NCBI GenBank assembly: GCA_903851415.1
Contig: CAINOE010000163.1
Location: 1 to 37,512, forward strand
Direction: 5' to 3'
Origin: an uncultured Rhodopila sp.
Lineage (GTDB): Bacteria > Pseudomonadota > Alphaproteobacteria > Acetobacterales > Acetobacteraceae
Length of the DNA: 37,512 bases
Below the pieces are notes generated by a model. The model saw only the letters and a list, made by a program, of their open reading frames with translations. It searched no databases and was not told the DNA's origin. How positions within the stretch are numbered: position 1 is the stretch's first letter; every line of letters starts with the position of its first letter. Of the stretch, positions 7,727 through 14,079 are shown piece by piece. The translations under genes and the position numbers were made by a program.

Positions 7727-9729
7727 TGCGCCGCCACCCGCATCTGCTCGAGCACCGCGCGGCGGGAGTTCCGGTTGGCGCGGTCGATGCGGGCGACCTC
7801 ATCGGCCGGAATGATGTATTCATCCTCGTCGCGCCAGGCGAACACCACGAACGTTGCGAAAGCGCCGAACCCGGCCAGCGCGACCAGCCACCAGATGTGC
7901 CAGATCAGCGCGAAACCCATGAAGCTGGCGAAGAAGGCGCAGACGAAACCGGTCGGGCTGTTCCGCGGCATTTCGATGTCCCTGTATTCCGGTTCGGCGC
8001 GCAGTTGCAGGCGTTCGAAGGCGCGCTGCTTGATGTCCCAATAGGCCTCCTCGCCCTCGATCTGCGGCAGCACGGCATAGTTGAAGGCCGGAGGCGGCGA
8101 CGGTGTCGCCCACTCCAGCGAGCGTCCGTTCCACGGGTCGCCCGTCAGGTCGCGCAGCTCCTCCCGGTGGCGGATGCTGACCACGAGCTGCGCCACCTGA
8201 AAACCGATGCCCGCCAGGATGATGGCCGCGCCGAGCGCGGCGATCAGCAGCCAGGGGTGCCAGGCGGGGACATCGTAATGCTGCATCCGCCGCGTCATGC
8301 CCATCAGGCCGAGCACATACAGCGGCATGAAGGCGACGTAGAAGCCGACGATCCAGCACCAGAACGCCGCCTTGCCCAGCCGTTCGTCGAGCCTGAAGCC
8401 GAACGCCTTGGGGAACCAGTAATTGTAGCCGGCGAAGGCGCCGAACAGCACGCCGCCGATGATGACATTATGGAAGTGCGCGACCAGGAAAAGGCTGTTG
8501 TGCAGCACGAAATCCGCCGGCGGCACCGCGAGCAGCACGCCGGTCATGCCGCCGACGACGAAGGTCACCATGAAGCCGAGCGACCACAGCAGCGGTGTGG
8601 AATACTCAATGCGCCCGCCATACATCGTGAACAGCCAGTTGAACACCTTCACGCCCGTCGGCACCGCGATGATCATCGACATGATGCCGAAGATCGCATT
8701 GACATCGGCGCCCGCGCCCATGGTGAAGAAATGATGCAGCCACACCGTGAACGACAGCAGGCAGATCACCATCGTCGCCATCACCATCGACCGGTAGCCG
8801 AACAGCGGCTTGCGGGAGAACGTGGAAACGACTTCCGAAAACACGCCGAAGGCGGGCAGGATCAGGATGTAGACCTCCGGATGGCCCCACGCCCAGATCA
8901 GGTTCATGAACATCATCATGTTGCCGCCGCCTTCATTGGTAAAGAAATGAAAGCCGAGGTAGCGGTCCAGCAGCAGCATCGCCAGGGTGGCGGTCAGGAT
9001 CGGGAAGGCGGCGACGATCAGCAGGTTGGAGGCCAGCGCCGTCCAGCAGAACATCGGCATCCGCATATAGGTCATGCCGGGCGCATGGATCTTCAGGATC
9101 GTCGTGACGAAGTTCACCCCCGTCAGCAAGGTCCCGATGCCGGATATCTGCAGCGCCCACAGATAGTAATCGACGCCGACGCCGGGGGAGTATTTCAGCT
9201 CCGACAGCGGCGGGTAGGGCAGCCAGCCGGTGCGCGCGAACTCGCCCACCACCAGCGAAACGTTCACCAGCAGCGCGCCGGTTGCGGTCAGCCAGAACCC
9301 GACGGAGTTCAGGGTGGGAAAAGCCACGTCGCGCACGCCAAGCTGCAGCGGCACGGCAAAGTTCATCAGCCCGATGACGAAGGGCATGGCGACGAAGAAG
9401 ATCATCAGCGTGCCGTGCGCCGAGAAGATCTGGTCGTAATGGTCAGGCGGCAGGTAGCCCGGCGACCGGAACGCCAGCGCCTGTTGCGAGCGCATCATGA
9501 TCGCGTCGGAGAAGCCGCGCAGCAGCATCACCAGCGCCAGGAAGCAGTACATCACGCCGATGCGCTTGTGATCGACGCTGGTGATCCACTCCTTCCACAA
9601 ATACGGGATGTAGCCTCTTACAGTGACCCAGCCCAGCACGCCGATGATCACCAGCGCAACGACGGTCGAAGCCGCCATCGGTATCGGCTGGTCGTACGGG
9701 ATCGCGTCCCAGCTCAGCTTGCCCAGCAT
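7723..9729 (-). CDS. cyoB: Cytochrome o ubiquinol oxidase subunit I
   Basis: Catalytic, proton-pumping subunit that oxidises ubiquinol and reduces oxygen to water. The 668-residue product has all metal ligands of the family: the low-spin heme His in FSAHGTLMIFF, the CuB His and cross-linked Tyr in WGHPEVYILILP, the CuB pair in WLHHFFTMG, and the two heme histidines in VAHFHNVIIGG. The glutamate in HPEVY marks the D channel of the A-type oxidases. The sequence alone does not show whether the high-spin site holds heme O or heme A. Its ATG lies one base after the cyoA stop. Expression is presumably driven from upstream of cyoA. Confidence 0.97.
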   Translation of the reverse strand: MLGKLSWDAIPYDQPIPMAASTVVALVIIGVLGWVTVRGYIPYLWKEWITSVDHKRIGVMYCFLALVMLLRGFSDAIMMRSQQALAFRSPGYLPPDHYDQIFSAHGTLMIFFVAMPFVIGLMNFAVPLQLGVRDVAFPTLNSVGFWLTATGALLVNVSLVVGEFARTGWLPYPPLSELKYSPGVGVDYYLWALQISGIGTLLTGVNFVTTILKIHAPGMTYMRMPMFCWTALASNLLIVAAFPILTATLAMLLLDRYLGFHFFTNEGGGNMMMFMNLIWAWGHPEVYILILPAFGVFSEVVSTFSRKPLFGYRSMVMATMVICLLSFTVWLHHFFTMGAGADVNAIFGIMSMIIAVPTGVKVFNWLFTMYGGRIEYSTPLLWSLGFMVTFVVGGMTGVLLAVPPADFVLHNSLFLVAHFHNVIIGGVLFGAFAGYNYWFPKAFGFRLDERLGKAAFWCWIVGFYVAFMPLYVLGLMGMTRRMQHYDVPAWHPWLLIAALGAAIILAGIGFQVAQLVVSIRHREELRDLTGDPWNGRSLEWATPSPPPAFNYAVLPQIEGEEAYWDIKQRAFERLQLRAEPEYRDIEMPRNSPTGFVCAFFASFMGFALIWHIWWLVALAGFGAFATFVVFAWRDEDEYIIPADEVARIDRANRNSRRAVLEQMRVAAQ

Positions 9730-9730
9730 G

Positions 9731-10633
9731 TTACTTCTCCGTCCGCGGCGACACGGTGCGATCCGGCTGACCTGCCTCCGGTCCGGGTCCGGGAGGCAGT
9801 TTCTGCGTCACGATCATCTGGTACAAGTGCGGATCGACCTCGCGGTAGGTGAACGGACTGACGTTGATGGTCTGGCGGGCCAGGTCGTTGTAGCCGGCGG
9901 CATCAAGGACATTGCCGGTCTTGCGCGTGGCATCCACCCAGCCCTCGAAATCCGCAGCCGGCACCGCGCGGACGCCGAAATGCATGTCGGAAAACCCGTC
10001 GCCGCTGTAATGACTGGACAGTCCGCGGAAGTCTCCCGGGGTGTCCGCCACCAGGTTCAACTGCGACGTCATCCCGTTCATGGTGTAGATCATGCTGCCA
10101 AGTTGCGGGATGAAGAACGCATTCATGACGCTGGCGGAGGTCAGCGAGAAATGCACCGGAACCCCGGCGGGAATGACAAGCTGATTGACGCTGGCGACTT
10201 TCTGGTCCGGGTAGATGAACAGCCACTTCCAGTCCAGCGACACGCCCTGCACCTCAAGCGGCCGCGCATCGGATGGCAGCGGCTTCGCGGGGTCCAGATC
10301 GTGCGAGCCGATCCAGGCGACGCCGCCGAGGAGCAGGATGGTGAGCAGCGGGACCGACCAGACGAGCAGCTCGAGCGCGCCGGAATAGGCAAACTGCGGC
10401 ATGTGGCGGGCGCGTGTGTTGGACGCCCGGAACCACCACGCAAACCCGAACGTCGCTGCCACCGTCGGCACGACGATCGCCAGCATGATGGCCAGCGAAT
10501 CGATCAGGATGGTCTTTTCGGCGATGCCGACGCTGCCCTGCGGGTCGAGCACCGCCGGCTGGCAGGCGGTCAGCGCCAGCGGCGCAAGCAGAACCAAAGC
10601 TCGCCGGAACGGTCCCCCTGGTTCGGACGGCAT
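9731..10633 (-). CDS. cyoA: Cytochrome o ubiquinol oxidase subunit II (lipoprotein)
   Basis: Subunit II anchors the oxidase at the outer face of the inner membrane and contributes to the quinol site. The 300-residue protein begins with a lipoprotein signal ending LTAC (Cys24), followed by two membrane segments and a periplasmic cupredoxin-like domain. That domain lacks the CuA ligands found in cytochrome c oxidases, as expected of a quinol oxidase. The start at 10633 is chosen because GGGAG lies just upstream and the lipobox fits. The frame stays open to 10852, but that extension has no family features. The NAFFIPQLGSMIYTMNGM stretch is characteristic. First gene of cyoABCD. Confidence 0.95.
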   Translation of the reverse strand: MPSEPGGPFRRALVLLAPLALTACQPAVLDPQGSVGIAEKTILIDSLAIMLAIVVPTVAATFGFAWWFRASNTRARHMPQFAYSGALELLVWSVPLLTILLLGGVAWIGSHDLDPAKPLPSDARPLEVQGVSLDWKWLFIYPDQKVASVNQLVIPAGVPVHFSLTSASVMNAFFIPQLGSMIYTMNGMTSQLNLVADTPGDFRGLSSHYSGDGFSDMHFGVRAVPAADFEGWVDATRKTGNVLDAAGYNDLARQTINVSPFTYREVDPHLYQMIVTQKLPPGPGPEAGQPDRTVSPRTEK

Positions 10634-10687
10634 CGCGAACTCCCTGACCTTGGGCGTGCCGGCGGCGCTGCCGGCGGGAGTTGAGCG

Positions 10688-10706
10688 AACCGAAGCGGCT
10701 TCGGTT
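10688..10706. promoter_or_regulatory. Short perfect hairpin in the cyo leader
   Basis: AACCGAAG at 10688-10695 is perfectly repeated in inverse at 10699-10706 around CGG, about 55 bp upstream of the cyoA start. It could be an operator half-site pair or a leader hairpin. There is no T-run, so a simple intrinsic terminator is unlikely. The 122 bp between DUF2721 and cyoA holds no other feature I can support. Confidence 0.3.
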
Positions 10707-10755
10707 GCATCCCAAAGTGGAGAATTGCTGTGCGTTTTTTCAGGGTGGCGCGGAC

Positions 10756-11181
10756 CTAACCCGGCACCGACCCCGCGATCTCGGCCCGGACCTGCGCTGC
10801 CGCCAGCCGGCATTCCGCCAGCATCGCCGTGCTGCCCGCGACGATCAGGCACATCCCGCCCGTCGTCATCAGCACCGGCAGCCAGGTCAACCTGTCGCCC
10901 GCGAAGTGGTCCGCCGCGATGGCAAACCCGGCCAGCACGAAGCAGACAACCGCGAAGAAATACAGCCGCACCGCCCGTTCGGCCAGCAACGCCCGCCGCT
11001 CATGCCGGTGCAGCTCCCCGGCGGGGGGCGCCTCGCGGGTTTCCGCCAGCTTCCTCACCCGATCGACGACGCGTGCCAGCCGCACCAGCGCCGTGGCGAT
11101 CAGCAAGCCGGAGGCCAGGATCAGCAAAGCCGGCGTGATCATCGCGGCGATGATCGCCCGGGCGGCCGAAAACCCGTTCAT
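10756..11181 (-). CDS. DUF2721 family membrane protein
   Basis: A 141-residue protein with an N-terminal membrane segment (ITPALLILASGLLIATALVRL), a charged middle part including RVVDRVRKL, and two further membrane segments. This layout and the ITPALLI and RVVDR stretches match the DUF2721 family, whose function is unknown. It starts three bases after the stop of the isochorismatase-like gene, so it is probably the last gene of that operon. It also lies directly upstream of cyoA on the same strand, which leaves some chance of read-through into the oxidase operon. Nothing in the sequence points to a biochemical role. Confidence 0.8.
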   Translation of the reverse strand: MNGFSAARAIIAAMITPALLILASGLLIATALVRLARVVDRVRKLAETREAPPAGELHRHERRALLAERAVRLYFFAVVCFVLAGFAIAADHFAGDRLTWLPVLMTTGGMCLIVAGSTAMLAECRLAAAQVRAEIAGSVPG

Positions 11182-11184
11182 GGA

Positions 11185-11745
11185 TCAGCCGCCGAGCGTC
11201 TCGTAGACGATGCCCAGCGTGGCGCCGCCAGGCTCCGTGGTGAAATCCCCGGTGAGTTCCGCCGCGAACGTCGTCACCGACGAGGTCACGCCGCCGAACG
11301 CGGTGATGCGGCGCCAGGCAGCGTCCTCGGTCCGGGCATCGACCCCGCCGCAGGCATCGACGGCGACATGCACCTGGTACCCCGCCGCCAGCGCATCGAG
11401 CGCCGTGCGCTGCACGACGATCTCGCTGGCCACGCCGGACAGGATCAGCACGCGCCGCCCGCTCGCCCGCAACGCCTCCACCAGCCCCGCATCGGCGAAT
11501 GCCGTTGTCTGCGTCCGCAACCGAGGCTGCGGATGGCCCAGCGGCGCCAGCACCGCATCGCTGAAAGCGCCCCCCGGCGGCACGGCGGACAGGAACACCG
11601 GCAGTCTGTGCAATGCCGCCAGCTTCGCCAGCGCCCCGCTCGTCCGCCGCAGCCGATCGGCTGGCAGGGTGCGGTTGTTTTTGAGAATCTCCTGCTGCAA
11701 ATCCAGGAACAGAACCGCGCTGTTGTCGCGTGTTGGGATTTCCAT
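11185..11745 (-). CDS. Isochorismatase-like protein lacking the catalytic Cys and Lys
   Basis: A 186-residue cysteine-hydrolase/isochorismatase fold protein, closest in layout to YcaC-type members. A perfect AGGAGG lies before the ATG at 11745. The catalytic Asp is present (Asp15 in VLFLDLQ), but the usual Lys is replaced by Arg77 (in RTQTTAF), and the nucleophilic Cys position, normally in a TExCV motif, is Val110 in SGVASEIVVQRTALDALAAGY. True isochorismatases such as EntB also lack this Cys, so an activity cannot be excluded, but amidohydrolase chemistry through Cys is not possible here. It is third in an operon after a SnoaL-like gene and an SDR gene. Substrate unknown. Confidence 0.85.
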   Translation of the reverse strand: MEIPTRDNSAVLFLDLQQEILKNNRTLPADRLRRTSGALAKLAALHRLPVFLSAVPPGGAFSDAVLAPLGHPQPRLRTQTTAFADAGLVEALRASGRRVLILSGVASEIVVQRTALDALAAGYQVHVAVDACGGVDARTEDAAWRRITAFGGVTSSVTTFAAELTGDFTTEPGGATLGIVYETLGG

Positions 11746-11777
11746 CGGAACCTCCTTCGTTGTTCGCCGATCGGCCG

Positions 11778-12440
11778 TCATGCCAGCGCGCCGCCGCCGT
11801 CGATATCGAGCACGGTGCCGGTCGCATACGGACTCGCCAGCAGGGCAAGCGCCGGTCCAGCGACGCTGTCCGCATCGCCGACAAGCCCGGCCGGCAGCCG
11901 CGCCGCCGCGCTCGCATACATGCCCTCGCGCGCCGCATCCGGCATGCCGGCATAGGCGCCGGTCCCCCGGATCAGCCCTGGCGAGATCACATTGACCCGC
12001 ACCGGCGCCAGTTCCACCGCCAGCGCCCGGCCGAGCGACTCGACCGCTCCGTTGATCGCCGCGACGATCGCCATGCCCTGCACCGGCCGCCGGCTGAATG
12101 CGCCGGAGAACAGCAGGATCGATCGGCCGACCCGGGCGTAGCGCGCGCACAGGTATTGCGACCAGAACTTGCCCTCCATCGACAGCCGCGCATCCGCCAC
12201 ATCACCGGTCAGGAACGGCCCCGGCCGCACGAAGGCCGCGGTGACAACCAGATGGTCGATCGCCCCGAGGGTTCCGAAATACCCGCGGATCGAGGCCTCC
12301 GAGCCGATGTCGAGATCCTGGCTGCCCGCCGCGATCACCTCCGCCCCCGCGGCCGATGCGCCGCGCGCGATGGCGGCGCCGATGCCGGATGTGCCGCCGA
12401 TGACGGCGATCCGTTGCCCTTCGAAGGATGTGGCGGACAT
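11778..12440 (-). CDS. Short-chain dehydrogenase/reductase with degenerate active site
   Basis: A 220-residue Rossmann-fold SDR. The cofactor motif GGTSGIG is at residues 15-21, and RVNVISPG near 148-155 is typical of classical SDRs. The conserved Ser is kept (Ser112 in LFSGAF), but the YxxxK pair is missing: by alignment, Val126 and Asn130 in IVAAINGAVESLGRALA replace Tyr and Lys. The NNAG motif is also changed, to VTAAF. A divergent SDR subfamily with AAxN at this place is known to me from other genomes, so this is probably an inherited state and not recent decay. AAGGAG precedes the start. It lies 13 bp after the SnoaL-like gene in the same operon. Confidence 0.88.
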   Translation of the reverse strand: MSATSFEGQRIAVIGGTSGIGAAIARGASAAGAEVIAAGSQDLDIGSEASIRGYFGTLGAIDHLVVTAAFVRPGPFLTGDVADARLSMEGKFWSQYLCARYARVGRSILLFSGAFSRRPVQGMAIVAAINGAVESLGRALAVELAPVRVNVISPGLIRGTGAYAGMPDAAREGMYASAAARLPAGLVGDADSVAGPALALLASPYATGTVLDIDGGGALA

Positions 12441-12453
12441 TGAACCGTGCTCC

Positions 12454-12855
12454 TTACCAGCCCAGCGCCCGGGCGGTGGCTTCCTGCATCGGCGTCACAG
12501 TCGCCCAGCGCTCGACGATCTTGCCGCCGGCGATCCGCCACATCACGAAGCCATGAAACTCCATGCGCTGGCCGGTGCGGGAGTCCGTGCCCGTCCACAG
12601 GTTGCGAACCACCACCTTGTCGCCCTGCGCGACGGAGTCCTTCACCTCGACCCGCAAATCCGGGAACAACCCCTGCATCTTCGCCATCATCACCCTGTCG
12701 GCCTGCCGATCGGCGGTGGTCCCGCCGGGACCGTCATGGTCGATGAAGCTGTCGGCGAGGTTGCGGTCGATGGCGCCGAGGTCCTTTTTGTTCACGAAAT
12801 CCTCGAAATGGCCGATGACAAGGCGGGTGTTCCGCTCGATTTCGCTGTCCTGCAT
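12454..12855 (-). CDS. SnoaL-like / NTF2-fold protein
   Basis: A 133-residue NTF2-like protein of the SnoaL polyketide cyclase/ester cyclase type. The N-terminal helix contains NKKDLGAIDRNLADSFIDHD, where the Asp-His-Asp resembles the family's active-site region, and the C-terminal strands include FHGFVMWRIAGGKIVERW. The start is set at the ATG 12853-12855 because GGAGG lies six bases before it; a GTG at 12867 falls within that site. It is the first gene of the operon and is read away from the divergent LysR gene, so it is the likely target of that regulator. Such proteins are often annotated only as ester cyclases; the substrate is unknown. Confidence 0.83.
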   Translation of the reverse strand: MQDSEIERNTRLVIGHFEDFVNKKDLGAIDRNLADSFIDHDGPGGTTADRQADRVMMAKMQGLFPDLRVEVKDSVAQGDKVVVRNLWTGTDSRTGQRMEFHGFVMWRIAGGKIVERWATVTPMQEATARALGW

Positions 12856-12918
12856 GGCCGCCTCCACTGGTTCATCGCAAGATCGCCCGTCCCGCCGGAC
12901 ATTTCCAATAACCCCGGC

Positions 12919-12933
12919 CGATATCGTATATCG
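12919..12933. promoter_or_regulatory. Dyad between divergent LysR gene and operon
   Basis: CGATAT-CGT-ATATCG is a perfect 6-bp dyad lying five bases before the lysR-type ATG and within the 83-bp divergent intergenic region. Its position suits an autoregulatory LysR-family operator, since LysR proteins bind dyads with a T-N11-A core next to their own gene. Binding is inferred from position and symmetry only. Confidence 0.4.
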
Positions 12934-12938
12934 CCGGG

Positions 12939-13844
12939 ATGAATTTGCAGCGGATCGACCTCAACCTGATGGTGGCGTTCGAGGCGCTGATGGCCGAACG
13001 CAGCGTCTCCGCCGCCGCCACGCGGCTGGGCGTCAGCCAGCCCGCCATGAGCAGCACACTGGCGCGGCTGCGGTCGCTGTTCGACGACGAGCTGTTCGTC
13101 CGCTCAGGGCGCGCGATGCTGCCCACGGTGCGGGCGGTGCAGTTGGAGGCGCAGATCGCCCGGGCGCTGGCGGCGCTTCGCGCGGCGCTGGAGCCGCAAG
13201 CGCCGTTCAACGCCGCGACGTCGCGGCGCGTGTTCAATGTCAGCGGCGGCGATTACGCTACGATGGTCATTCTGCCGCATCTGGCCGCGTGCCTGGCGGA
13301 GGAGGCGCCGTTCCTGGACCTCCGGTTCCGCTTCGTGGAAAAGGACGCGACGGTCGATCTGCTGGATACCGACGCGCTCGACCTGGCGCTGGGCGTGTAT
13401 CCCAATCCGCCGAAGCGGATGGCTTTGCAGACTCTGTTCGACGAGCACTTCGTTTGCGTCGCGCGCAAGGATCACCCCGGGCTGCGGGATGGGATGACGC
13501 TGGCGGCGTTCGCCGCGCTGCCGCATCTGCTGGTCACCGAGCGCGGCGATGCCGTCGGCGCCGTCGATGAGGCGCTGGCGAAGCTCGGGCTGGAGCGGCG
13601 GGTCGCAATGACCGTGCCGCATGTGCTGGTGGTGCCGTCAGTGCTGCCGAGCAGTGAGATGATCGCGACGGTGGGGGCCAGGGCGGCGAGGCTGTTCGCT
13701 CAGGCGGCGCCGCTGGCGGTTTACGATGCCCCGGTAACGCTGCCCGCCTGGCGGCTGTCGATGATGTGGTCGCGGCAGAAGGCCGGCGATTTGGGGTTGG
13801 CCTGGCTGCGGGGACTACTGGCCCGGATTGGTTCGCGGGTTTGA
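12939..13844 (+). CDS. LysR-family transcriptional regulator
   Basis: A 301-residue LysR-type regulator. Residues 4-63 form the winged helix-turn-helix (LNLMVAFEALMAERSVSAAATRLGVSQPAMSSTLARLR), followed by the linker helix and a type 2 periplasmic-binding-like effector domain from about residue 90. The FVRSGRAMLPT segment after the helix-turn-helix is characteristic of the NodD/LinR/SyrM-like branch. It is divergent from the SnoaL-SDR-isochorismatase-like operon with 83 bp between, the classic arrangement for a LysR regulator and its target. A dyad overlaps its own translation start. The inducer is unknown. It ends next to a nested palindromic repeat that separates it from the convergent DUF2126 gene. 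Confidence 0.92.
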   Translation: MNLQRIDLNLMVAFEALMAERSVSAAATRLGVSQPAMSSTLARLRSLFDDELFVRSGRAMLPTVRAVQLEAQIARALAALRAALEPQAPFNAATSRRVFNVSGGDYATMVILPHLAACLAEEAPFLDLRFRFVEKDATVDLLDTDALDLALGVYPNPPKRMALQTLFDEHFVCVARKDHPGLRDGMTLAAFAALPHLLVTERGDAVGAVDEALAKLGLERRVAMTVPHVLVVPSVLPSSEMIATVGARAARLFAQAAPLAVYDAPVTLPAWRLSMMWSRQKAGDLGLAWLRGLLARIGSRV

Positions 13845-13866
13845 GGGCGCGCTTTACCCACCCCCC

Positions 13867-14050
13867 GTGTCATGGCCGGGCCTGGCCACAGAGCTATCAG
13901 GATAAGGCCGAGCCGGAGAAAGGTTTGGCCGGGACGTCGTTCTCTCCTGGTCATGGCCCGGCTTGTCCGGGCCATGACGAAAACGTGGACGGCGATGCTC
14001 CGCAGGCCCCCTTATCCTGATACGCATGGAGCTTGTCCCGGCCATGACAC
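13867..14050. repeat. Nested palindromic repeat copy B (complete unit)
   Basis: The most complete copy. The outer left arm runs from GTGTCATGGCCGGG through GCTATCAGGATAAGG (13867-13907), and the outer right arm from CCTTATCCTGAT through CCCGGCCATGACAC (14010-14050) is its imperfect inverse. Between them lie CCGGAGAAAGGTTTGGCC and an inner hairpin with ends GTCATGGCCCGG and CCGGGCCATGAC (13950-13978). The whole is about 184 bp with no coding capacity and resembles a MITE-like element whose inner hairpin is also dispersed alone. It separates the convergent lysR and DUF2126 genes. Confidence 0.8.
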
Positions 14051-14079
14051 GAGAGAGACGCCGGTGCCCTGATCGCCTC

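Noticed and set aside
7726..9852. 708-codon plus-strand frame opposite cyoB
   Set aside because: Low-complexity His/Arg/Gln/Asp-rich shadow of cyoB; no motifs.
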